Assembly: GCA_020721025.1 (NCBI GenBank)
Contig: DYNO01000190.1
Span: 1 to 5,904 of the forward strand
Source: Thiomargarita sp.
Lineage (GTDB): Bacteria; Pseudomonadota; Gammaproteobacteria; Beggiatoales; Beggiatoaceae
Direction of reading: 5' to 3'
Length of the DNA stretch: 5,904 nucleotides
The position numbers and the translations under genes were made by a program. Below, in pieces: positions 1 through 5,367 of this stretch; positions within the stretch are counted from its first letter, which is position 1, and each line of letters starts with the position of its first letter. The notes below the pieces were generated by a model that saw only the letters and a program-made list of their open reading frames with translations, was not told the origin of the DNA and searched no databases.

Positions 1-11
1 ATAGAAACAGC

Positions 12-953
12 TTAATCTACATGGCTTAAAGATGTCAAATCGGTTCTATAAAAACTGGTTGCACCATCGGGTCTATCCTTGAAACGACGATGTACCCACA
101 AATATTGTTCTGGAGCTTGACGCACTTGCTGCTCAATGAGTTGATTGATTTTTATAGCATTTTCTACTTCATCTTCGCCGGGGAAATGATTTAACATGGG
201 TTGCAAAACCACTTGATAACCGGTCGCAACCCGTTTGACAAAAAAGGGCACCACGGCTGCACCACTCAAACGCGCCAATCGAGCCGTTGCGGTTGTGGTG
301 GCTGCGGGAATGCCAAAAAAAGGGGCGAATACACTGCTTTTATGCCCAAAATTCTGGTCTGGCGCGAACCATAAAGGTTTATTATCTCGCAAGCTACGCA
401 CCATTTCTCGCACAGATTCACGAGGAATCGCTTTTTCCGCATGAGCCGCCCGATTTTTTTGCATCCAATATTCAACTACAGGATTTTCATGAGGTCGATA
501 AGTGGCGTGGACGGGTAACTGCATGATTAAAAAACGAGTGGCAATTTCTAATGAAGCAAAGTGGGCACTCAGTAAAATAACCCCGTGTCCTCTTGATAAA
601 GCTTGTTGTAAATGTTCCAATCCTTCAATTTTTCCAAATTTTTCAAGACGTTCATCACTGCTCCACCACGCATTGAGCATTTCTAACAATCCCATGCCTA
701 ATGATAAAAAATGTTGTTTCACCAAGGTTTGTTGTTGGGTGGCGGATAATTCGGGAAAACACAGTCGAATATTTACCTCTGCAATATGACGACGACGGGC
801 AGCGAGATAATAGCCTGTTATTCCTAAAATTTTTCCGATTTCCAATTGCCAACGTAACGGCAGACGGGTGACATTCCACAATATACCCATGCCTAACCAC
901 CATAACCAGTAACGCGGGGCGAGTAATCGATATGAAAATTGCATAAGTTTCAT
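12..953 (-). CDS. lpxL: Lipid A biosynthesis lauroyl acyltransferase (LpxL/HtrB family)
   Basis: Inner-membrane enzyme that transfers a secondary acyl chain from acyl-ACP to the Kdo-lipid A precursor. From the ATG at 953 it is 313 residues. It has a tryptophan-rich membrane segment (about 15-33), the catalytic HX4E motif (H131, E136, in SAHFASLE), YRPHENP (152-158), an ATTTATARLARLSGA block, and the family's C-terminal PEQYLWVHRRFKDRPDG (281-297). From memory, E. coli LpxL is 306 residues and ends RPEGVPSRY; this protein reaches the matching Tyr at 302 and then adds RTDLTSLSHVD, encoded by a 22-bp repeat seen again at 5854-5875. A TTG directly before the ATG, or the ATG at 944, are other possible starts; no clear Shine-Dalgarno separates them. 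The gene diverges from the protease gene. LpxL rather than LpxM/LpxP is chosen on motif resemblance; exact chain specificity is unknown. Confidence 0.9.
   Translation of the reverse strand: MKLMQFSYRLLAPRYWLWWLGMGILWNVTRLPLRWQLEIGKILGITGYYLAARRRHIAEVNIRLCFPELSATQQQTLVKQHFLSLGMGLLEMLNAWWSSDERLEKFGKIEGLEHLQQALSRGHGVILLSAHFASLEIATRFLIMQLPVHATYRPHENPVVEYWMQKNRAAHAEKAIPRESVREMVRSLRDNKPLWFAPDQNFGHKSSVFAPFFGIPAATTTATARLARLSGAAVVPFFVKRVATGYQVVLQPMLNHFPGEDEVENAIKINQLIEQQVRQAPEQYLWVHRRFKDRPDGATSFYRTDLTSLSHVD
29..50 (-). repeat. 22-bp repeat, copy 1, inside the 3' end of lpxL
   Basis: Read on the minus strand, this begins TATAGAACCG and ends GACATCTT. It matches 5854-5875 on the plus strand at all 22 positions, so the copies are inverted and both read out of the window. 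Its first codon, TAT, coincides with the Tyr where LpxL proteins normally end, so the remaining 11 codons of the gene come from this repeat and the sequence beyond it. The inner flanks of the two copies do not match, giving a sharp boundary at TATAG. The outer flanks show weak similarity, so the homologous unit may extend off the window. It may be the end of a mobile or dispersed element. Confidence 0.75.
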
Positions 954-956
954 CAA

Positions 957-1051
957 AGTGGTCGAAATTTTGGTTATCTTTATACGAAAGCTGCTGCATT
1001 AGATTATACTTAAACTCAATCATTATCTATCATTTTAGAGAGTTTAAAATT
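957..1051. promoter_or_regulatory. Divergent lpxL / protease promoter region
   Basis: This 95-nt AT-rich spacer must hold the start signals for both divergent genes. One stretch reads as a -10 box on either strand: TATAAT on the minus strand (1003-1008) toward lpxL and TATACT on the plus strand (1005-1010) toward the protease. Neither has a recognisable -35 at 16-18 bp, so the assignment is weak. An AGAGAG at 1037-1042, nine bases before the protease ATG, is the likely ribosome binding site. Confidence 0.35.
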
Positions 1052-2131
1052 ATGCGTATCTCATTCATCGGTTTCATGTATATTTTGATGCTTGTTGTCC
1101 CGCAAGTTGTAGCGCAACCACGCATTATCAATGGGGTGCCCGTTTCCGAAGCGGATAATGCACCTTGGATGGTGGCACTGGTCTCTGCGAATAAACAACC
1201 TGACAAAGGTCAGTATTGCGGTGGGGCATTAATTCATCCTTCTTGGGTGGTGACCGCGGGGCATTGTACCTCACAAGAACAACCTAAAGATATTAAAGTG
1301 TTAGTCGGCACCCGCAACTTGAAAACGTTTGAGCCGGGCAAGTTGGTTGCAGTCTCCCAAATCATTCGCCATCCTGATTTTGATGATGATAACGATTCTC
1401 CGGCATCAGATGTCGCGTTATTGAAACTTGCAACACCGGTGTATGATTATCCTGTGTTGAAACTCGCTGATTTATATAGCAACCTTGATATGCCGGGCAA
1501 CAATGCCACCGTGATGGGTTGGGGTGCGATGAATCGGTCGGGGTGGAATTTCGCCAACAATTTGATGAAAACAGATTTAGGAATCATCTCCAACGAAGTA
1601 TGTAATGCTAAAAAATCTTATGATGGCGATATTGTTGAAACCATGTTGTGCGCGGGTTTTCAGGATGGACATACTGATGCGTGCACTGGGGACAGTGGGG
1701 GACCCTTGGTGATTCAAACTCCTTACGGTTGGCGACAAATTGGAATTGTCAGTTTTGGTGAAGGGTGTGCAATGCCGTATTTCTACGGAGTTTACACTCG
1801 GTTACAACTGTTTCAGCCCTATATTTCCCAAATCGTTTGTCAGCAAGACCCCGCACTGAACTCACCAAAAATCAATATCAGTGTTCAAGGCAACAAGGTG
1901 ACAGTTTTTTGGGGTAAAATCAATCGAGTGGATGGTTACCAATTGTATTATTCGCCCTATCCCACACCCTTGGGAGACGTACAAACCACGCAAAGTTATG
2001 ATATGCACACCGATACTCAACTCACTGTGGAATTGTTGCCGGGCATGGCATTCTATGTGGCAGCAAGGAGTTACAAAGATAATTGTTATAGCGACTATTC
2101 TAACGTGATGGTTGCAGCAGCAGCACCGTAG
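1052..2131 (+). CDS. Secreted trypsin-like serine protease (S1) with a C-terminal FN3-like domain
   Basis: A 359-residue exported protease. A signal peptide (1-21) ends VVA, leaving a three-residue propeptide (QPR) before IINGV, the counterpart of the IVGG end exposed on activation; cleavage after Arg24 would be tryptic. The triad is H71 (TAGHC), D120 (SDVALL) and S215 (CTGDSGGP). D209 occupies the trypsin Asp189 position and the glycines in FGEG and YGVYTR keep the S1 pocket open, so cleavage after Lys/Arg is predicted. The canonical disulfides are available as C56-C72, C184-C200 and C211-C239. Residues about 272-352 look like a fibronectin type III beta-sandwich (KVTVFW, GYQLYY, FYVAARSY). 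Two further cysteines, C263 and C345, could tie that domain to the protease. It is a single gene with no visible inhibitor or secretion partner. The substrate is unknown; it may act in the periplasm or outside the cell. Confidence 0.92.
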   Translation: MRISFIGFMYILMLVVPQVVAQPRIINGVPVSEADNAPWMVALVSANKQPDKGQYCGGALIHPSWVVTAGHCTSQEQPKDIKVLVGTRNLKTFEPGKLVAVSQIIRHPDFDDDNDSPASDVALLKLATPVYDYPVLKLADLYSNLDMPGNNATVMGWGAMNRSGWNFANNLMKTDLGIISNEVCNAKKSYDGDIVETMLCAGFQDGHTDACTGDSGGPLVIQTPYGWRQIGIVSFGEGCAMPYFYGVYTRLQLFQPYISQIVCQQDPALNSPKINISVQGNKVTVFWGKINRVDGYQLYYSPYPTPLGDVQTTQSYDMHTDTQLTVELLPGMAFYVAARSYKDNCYSDYSNVMVAAAAP

Positions 2132-2139
2132 TATTGCGA

Positions 2140-2165
2140 TTTTGGCATATCCAAAAATATTTTTT
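2140..2165 (+). terminator. Possible weak intrinsic terminator behind the protease gene
   Basis: Nine bases after the stop codon, TTTTGG (2140-2145) and CCAAAA (2151-2156) form a six-pair stem with a five-base loop, followed by a T-rich run ending in six T's (2160-2165). The position and T-tract fit Rho-independent termination, but only two pairs are G-C, so the hairpin is weak. Confidence 0.4.
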
Positions 2166-2167
2166 CA

Positions 2168-2263
2168 GGAATTACGCAGTTCAAATCTAATTTTCAATTG
2201 ATTCAAAAAGTTGATATTTTGAGCTATTTTTGGGTATTTGAATAAAATCAACTGCGTAATACC
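2168..2263. repeat. 96-bp inverted-repeat sub-unit inside the larger element
   Basis: GGAATTACGCAGTT at 2168-2181 matches, in inverted orientation, AACTGCGTAATACC at 2250-2263 (13 of 14). The left arm can therefore pair either with this near arm or with the far arm at 2471-2490. The pattern fits a short element nested in, or tandem with, a second copy that has lost one end. Confidence 0.5.
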
Positions 2264-2293
2264 TTTTTTGTTTTAAGTGTCATTAATTCAATC

Positions 2294-2399
2294 GTTTGGA
2301 CAGTTTTCTACAACTACTTATTAAAATCAACAAGTTATAGTTATTTTGCTCATTCGATAACTGATTGATATTAAAATATAATTTTTGAACTGTCCGAAC
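2294..2399. repeat. Nested inverted repeat with GTTYGGACAGTT arms
   Basis: GTTTGGACAGTT at 2294-2305 and AACTGTCCGAAC at 2388-2399 are inverted repeats with 11 of 12 positions matching, 82 bp apart. A partial third copy (GACAGTT) occurs at 2457-2463. The arms differ from those of the enclosing element, so this may be a separate short element inserted in it, or an internal stem. No gene lies inside. Confidence 0.4.
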
Positions 2400-2506
2400 T
2401 ATTGGGGTCAATTAAACTCATTTTGAAAATTCTCAAATTTTGTCAATTCTGATTCAGACAGTTATTTTTTGATTTGAACTGCGTAACTCCGAATATTTTC
2501 TATCAC

Positions 2507-3505
2507 CTATTGATATTCTCGTTTTAATTCACGAGCCAAGAGTAACTGCACGGCTTCTTGTGGGGTACATTCCTGTTGCAAAACTCGACATACCTGAGTC
2601 ACAATAGGCATGTCGATATGAAGGCGTTGTGCCAACCGTTGTACTTCACGAGCGGCATAAACTCCTTCGATTAGTCCAAGTTGTTGCTGGGCTTGAGACT
2701 GGGATTGACCACTTGCTAAGGCTTGCCCAAAACGCCGATTACGTGATTGATTGTCGGTGCAAGTCAACACCAAATCGCCCAATCCCGCGAGACCCATCAA
2801 GGTTTCTGTCTGTCCGCCCAATGCCACCCCTAAACGTACCATTTCCGCCAATCCCCGCGTGATTAAAGCGGCTCGCGTATTTGCGCCCAATTTGAGACCA
2901 TCTGTGATTCCAGCAGCAATTGCCATCACATTTTTCACCGCTCCCCCCAGTTGTACGCCAATGAGATCGGTACTAAGATATGGGCGAAATACTTGATTGT
3001 GAAATAAGCGCACCCAACTTTCAGCATACTCGGTTGAGCTGGCTGCAATGGTCACCGCGGTCGGCAATCCCGCCAAGACTTCTGCCGCAAATGAAGGACC
3101 AGATAATACTGCCAAAGGATGAGATTCACCCAAGACTTCCCGCGCGACATCGTGTAATAGTGAACCTGTATCATATTCTAAGCCCTTGGTTGCCCAACAA
3201 ATTCCTTGATTTTCAGAACAGTGTGGTGTAATCTTGAGCAAGGTTTCACGAAACGCATGACTGGGCACCGCAAACAAGATGGCTTGAGCTTGGATGAGGG
3301 CGGGAATGAAATCGGTAACAGGAGATAAATTTTTAGGGAAGTGGCTGTCAGGAAGAAATTGTGAATTTTGCCGGGTGGCGAGCATCTGCTGAACATGCTG
3401 CGGGTTAATGCTCCACAAAGAAACTTGATGTCCGTTGCGTGCCAATACGATAGCCAACGCGCTGCCCCACGCCCCCGCGCCCAATACGACAATGGAATGT
3501 GACAT
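2507..3505 (-). CDS. gpsA: Glycerol-3-phosphate dehydrogenase [NAD(P)+], biosynthetic
   Basis: Cytoplasmic enzyme that reduces dihydroxyacetone phosphate to sn-glycerol-3-phosphate, the backbone precursor of phospholipids. At 332 residues it is the usual family length. The N-terminal Rossmann fold carries GAGAWGSALA (9-18). Other family blocks are FAVPSHA (78-84), WATKGLE (104-110, with Lys107), SGPSFAAE (135-142), the catalytic lysine region GGAVKNVMAIAAGITDG (Lys191), GLAGLGDLVLTCT (238-250) and SRNRRFG (254-260). The gene follows secB on the same strand after a 121-nt gap, and a strong promoter in that gap suggests it can be transcribed independently. No obvious Shine-Dalgarno precedes the ATG, but the start fits because the nucleotide-binding loop begins at the normal distance. 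No key residue is missing. Confidence 0.97.
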   Translation of the reverse strand: MSHSIVVLGAGAWGSALAIVLARNGHQVSLWSINPQHVQQMLATRQNSQFLPDSHFPKNLSPVTDFIPALIQAQAILFAVPSHAFRETLLKITPHCSENQGICWATKGLEYDTGSLLHDVAREVLGESHPLAVLSGPSFAAEVLAGLPTAVTIAASSTEYAESWVRLFHNQVFRPYLSTDLIGVQLGGAVKNVMAIAAGITDGLKLGANTRAALITRGLAEMVRLGVALGGQTETLMGLAGLGDLVLTCTDNQSRNRRFGQALASGQSQSQAQQQLGLIEGVYAAREVQRLAQRLHIDMPIVTQVCRVLQQECTPQEAVQLLLARELKREYQ

Positions 3506-3539
3506 GATTCAAATTTGGTTTGGAATGGTAAAATCAAAG

Positions 3540-3621
3540 GTCTGAACCTCAATTCACATAATTATCCCAATGAGCATAATTGCTGTCAATCCGAGCAAAT
3601 GATGAAAATTAAGGTTCAGAC
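3540..3621. repeat. Inverted repeat enclosing the gpsA promoter
   Basis: The arms at 3540-3554 and 3607-3621 match in inverted orientation at 14 of 15 positions, with a perfect 10-bp core (GTCTGAACCT / AGGTTCAGAC). The 52 bp between them hold the gpsA -35 and -10 boxes. One arm starts five bases after the secB stop; the other falls at the expected start of the gpsA transcript. It may be a small mobile element that carries a promoter, a pair of regulator binding sites, or a stem in secB-gpsA readthrough RNA. No target duplication is evident. Confidence 0.55.
3561..3589 (-). promoter_or_regulatory. Sigma-70 promoter for gpsA
   Basis: On the minus strand, a perfect -35 TTGACA (3584-3589) is followed after exactly 17 bp by GATAAT (3561-3566), five of six to consensus. 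Predicted transcription starts near 3554, about 50 nt before the gpsA ATG. It is the strongest promoter match noticed in the window, and it lies between the arms of an inverted repeat. Confidence 0.7.
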
Positions 3622-3626
3622 GAGAA

Positions 3627-4151
3627 TTAATTCAACGTAATTTTAATCTGACTGGTATCCAGCGGTTGTTTTTTGGCTTGGGCTTGACTCAGATGTTGCA
3701 TGTACATGGCTTCAAAGTTAATCGCCGGCAGAAAGAAAGGTTGAAATCCGCCCCGCGTTGAAATATCGGTCACGGTTTCACGCGCATAAGGAAATAACGC
3801 ATTCGGACAGACTCCGTTGAGCATGTAATCAAACCGATCTTTTTGAAAGCCTATTAACACAAAAATACCCGCTTGTTTCACTTCAATAATGAATGCGGTT
3901 TTATCATCAACTTTGAAAGTCAAGGTGATACTGATCACAACTTCATGTAAATTTGGCGCAACTTCGCTGGTACTGTATGATAATTCCAATTCCGGCGGAC
4001 GAGGATTCATCGGGGCTTGCGTCATGAAAATCTGTGGTGCATTGGGGGCTTCAAAAGACAAATCCTTGATATACACTTTTTGTATCCCGAATTGTTCTTG
4101 CCCTTCGGGTTGCATTCCATCTGCTGAAGAATTTGAGGTATCTGCTGCCAC
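3627..4151 (-). CDS. secB: Protein-export chaperone SecB
   Basis: Tetrameric cytoplasmic chaperone that holds preproteins unfolded and delivers them to SecA. Family blocks are clear: FGIQKVYIKDLSFEAPNAP (21-39), LHEVVISITLTF (68-79), VKQAGIF (91-97), CPNALFPYARE (115-125) and GGFQPFFLPAINFEAMY (134-150). At 174 residues it is longer than E. coli SecB (about 155), through a polar 20-residue N-terminal lead, a proline-rich PMNPRPPE segment (47-54) and a C-terminal tail ending KITLN. The start is GTG, chosen because AAGGA sits eight bases before it; Met13 is the next in-frame ATG and lacks such a site. It lies 104 nt after the rhodanese gene and upstream of gpsA, the standard order. In many relatives grxC fills the gap before secB, and it is absent here. 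Confidence 0.96.
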   Translation of the reverse strand: MAADTSNSSADGMQPEGQEQFGIQKVYIKDLSFEAPNAPQIFMTQAPMNPRPPELELSYSTSEVAPNLHEVVISITLTFKVDDKTAFIIEVKQAGIFVLIGFQKDRFDYMLNGVCPNALFPYARETVTDISTRGGFQPFFLPAINFEAMYMQHLSQAQAKKQPLDTSQIKITLN

Positions 4152-4159
4152 TGCTATTA

Positions 4160-4164
4160 TCCTT
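4160..4164 (-). promoter_or_regulatory. Shine-Dalgarno site fixing the GTG start of secB
   Basis: AAGGA on the minus strand, eight bases before the GTG at 4151. It is one of the better ribosome binding sites in the window and supports GTG over the ATG twelve codons later. Confidence 0.65.
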
Positions 4165-4255
4165 TTATGTTACAGTTTAAATGCGAAATATCGTGACGCA
4201 ACTGCTCTATGTGGGTGAAAATGGGCGCAACTTGCAATGAGCGACAAGAACAAAA

Positions 4256-4681
4256 CTAACCCTTCGTGAGTGGAAAACTGGCACCTTGCCACGCCATGAG
4301 ACCACCTCTCAGATTATATACTTTTTCAAAGCCAAGTTTTTTGAGGCGATGATAGGCAGTGGCGGAACGGCTTCCCGAAGTACAACTGAGAATGATCGGG
4401 CGATCACGATACTTTTCTAAACGTTTTATTTTATCAGACAAACCACTCAACGGGATATGAAGCGAATTGATAATGTGTCCTTGAACAAATTCAGAATCTT
4501 CCCGCACGTCCAAGACTATCGCATCTTCATGATTAATCAATAAAGTCGCTTCTTGTGGTTGCACTGATTGAATTCCTTGCAATTGCTCGCCAAAGAAACT
4601 CCAGATTAACAGTCCCCCAACGGTTCCAAAAGCGAAGAACAAGAAGGGGTGATTTCCAACAAATTGAAATAGTTGTTCCAT
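4256..4681 (-). CDS. yibN: Membrane-anchored rhodanese-like protein, YibN type
   Basis: A 141-residue protein with one N-terminal membrane helix (about 10-31), then a cytoplasmic rhodanese domain (about 42-138). The N-terminal MEQLFQFVGNHP and the ATLLINHEDAIVLDVRE stretch resemble E. coli YibN (about 143 residues), which sits in the same place upstream of secB. The active loop is C100-TSGSRS, a six-residue loop of the size typical of sulfur-transferring rhodaneses, so it is likely active; the family carries sulfane sulfur as a cysteine persulfide. From memory, the E. coli protein lacks this canonical loop. It follows the DUF2892 gene by 27 nt, which suggests cotranscription. Together the two resemble a split YgaP (rhodanese plus DUF2892 membrane helices in one chain). 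The acceptor is unknown. Confidence 0.88.
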   Translation of the reverse strand: MEQLFQFVGNHPFLFFAFGTVGGLLIWSFFGEQLQGIQSVQPQEATLLINHEDAIVLDVREDSEFVQGHIINSLHIPLSGLSDKIKRLEKYRDRPIILSCTSGSRSATAYHRLKKLGFEKVYNLRGGLMAWQGASFPLTKG

Positions 4682-4708
4682 ATTGACTTAATTGTTTTCC
4701 GTAAAAGT

Positions 4709-4930
4709 TCATTTTTGACAACACGACGTTGCTTTTTGTGCTTCGGAGGGAACGCCTATTTTGCGCAGAATGATTGCTAATGGACAAAATTGAGTGAACC
4801 CGCTTTGGAATAAATTGAGTCCTACAAATGCGGTTAAAAATAACCAGTAGGGATGGTGCAATTGTGACAGGGTGAGCGAAAGAAGAATCATCAATCCTGC
4901 GACAACAAATACAATACGTTCTGAAGTCAT
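4709..4930 (-). CDS. DUF2892 (YgaP-like) inner membrane protein
   Basis: A 73-residue protein with two predicted membrane helices (about 4-22 and 28-45) and the family signature FVGLNLFQSGFTQFCPLAIILRKIGV (starting at 35). Cys49 is in the FCP turn, and a vicinal Cys70-Cys71 pair lies near the C-terminus. DUF2892 domains are often fused to, or encoded beside, rhodaneses and persulfide dioxygenases, and a role in sulfane-sulfur handling is usually inferred; no biochemical activity can be read here. The frame stays open upstream to an ATG at 5095, but those 55 extra residues do not resemble the family, and Met at 4930 places the first helix where it normally starts. The Shine-Dalgarno is weak (AGG about 13 bases upstream). 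It is probably cotranscribed with the rhodanese gene. Confidence 0.8.
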   Translation of the reverse strand: MTSERIVFVVAGLMILLSLTLSQLHHPYWLFLTAFVGLNLFQSGFTQFCPLAIILRKIGVPSEAQKATSCCQK

Positions 4931-4981
4931 TTTTACGTGCAGACCTGTTATTTGAAAATAGAGTTCAGTAGATGTAAGTGA

Positions 4982-5010
4982 TTTAAAAAAATAATTGCGG
5001 TAGTGATCAA
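4982..5010 (-). promoter_or_regulatory. Possible promoter for the DUF2892-rhodanese pair
   Basis: On the minus strand TTGATC (5005-5010) lies 17 bp before TTTAAA (4982-4987). Each box matches the sigma-70 consensus at four of six positions. The spacing and the location about 50 nt before the DUF2892 ATG are suitable, but such matches arise easily in AT-rich DNA. Confidence 0.3.
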
Positions 5011-5216
5011 ACAGTGGTGACTTTGTGGCGAGTGACGTGAAGAGTGCCAAAGAAATCTGCAGTACTTGCTCAGTTTCTAAAACTCTAACAATCATTTACA
5101 ACTGAAGTGATTTCCAAAGCCATTCGCGCTGGATAAAACAACATTGCAACTGCTTGATTGCTCAAATTTTAGGGCAGGAAACTTTGCTATTTTTGTTGAC
5201 CATTTCGAGCGACAAT

Positions 5217-5241
5217 AGTCCCGCTGAAACGTGTCGGGACT
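5217..5241. other. GC-rich hairpin in the ArsR-DUF2892 gap
   Basis: AGTCCCG (5217-5223) and CGGGACT (5235-5241) form a perfect 7-bp stem with an 11-base loop. It stands out in AT-rich surroundings. No T-tract follows on either strand, so it is not a typical intrinsic terminator. It could be part of a leader RNA, a small RNA, a protein binding site or the remnant of a dispersed repeat. Confidence 0.45.
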
Positions 5242-5367
5242 GACAACCTAATTACTATCGAGCAGAATAATCATGAAAATTTAGAGCACTACTTTCCAGT
5301 CAATCGTTCAAAATCATGTTTACTGTTTTTTCAGATAACACAATTTAAATTATAGCACAGTAACCGC

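Larger units (their letters stand above)
2168..2490. mobile_element. Putative MITE-like element with 20-bp terminal inverted repeats
   Basis: The end GGAATTACGCAGTTCAAATC (2168-2187) is matched in inverted orientation by 2471-2490 at 19 of 20 positions. The 323-bp unit is AT-rich and has no credible coding sequence. It fills nearly all of the 375-nt gap between the convergent protease and gpsA genes, ending 16 nt from the gpsA stop. A third, partial copy of the arm lies at 2250-2263. No clean target duplication abuts the arms; AATATTTT occurs outside both (2156-2163 and 2492-2499) but is four bases away from the left arm. This looks like a non-autonomous transposon or IS remnant. It could instead be a structured convergent terminator region. 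Confidence 0.55.
4931..5367. other. 437-nt spacer without a convincing gene
   Basis: This gap separates the ArsR gene from the DUF2892 gene. On the minus strand the open frames are short or lack a start, and no family is recognisable. It contains the hairpin at 5217-5241 and a possible promoter at 4982-5010. The length suggests the downstream genes have their own promoter, or that a gene once stood here. No tRNA or rRNA pattern was seen. Confidence 0.5.

Noticed and set aside
502..789. Plus-strand 95-codon frame within lpxL
   Set aside because: It is antisense to a conserved gene, has no recognisable motif and no ribosome binding site worth noting.
956..956. TTG directly before the lpxL ATG as the true start
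   Set aside because: It adds only one residue, TTG is a rarer start and no ribosome binding site favours it over the adjacent ATG.
655..1023. 122-codon minus-strand frame overlapping the lpxL start
   Set aside because: It overlaps lpxL in another frame and would cover the divergent promoter region; its sequence shows no domain.
2132..2506. CRISPR array in the repeat-rich gap
   Set aside because: The repeats are inverted, few and unevenly spaced, not regular direct repeats with unique spacers.
3178..3552. 124-codon minus-strand frame over the gpsA 5' end
   Set aside because: It is a shadow of the well-supported gpsA frame and runs into the promoter region.
4931..5095. Extension of the DUF2892 protein by 55 residues to an ATG at 5095
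   Set aside because: The extra residues do not resemble the family, and the normal first membrane helix begins just after the Met at 4930. The open frame appears accidental.
5106..5234. Minus-strand open frame without a start codon, ending before 5100
   Set aside because: About 40 codons rich in Ser, Asn and Lys with no ATG and no family resemblance; most likely chance in a spacer.
5327..5338. CTGTTTTTTCAG hairpin behind the ArsR gene as a terminator
   Set aside because: Only three base pairs with a six-base loop and no T-tract placed correctly on the minus strand; too weak to call.
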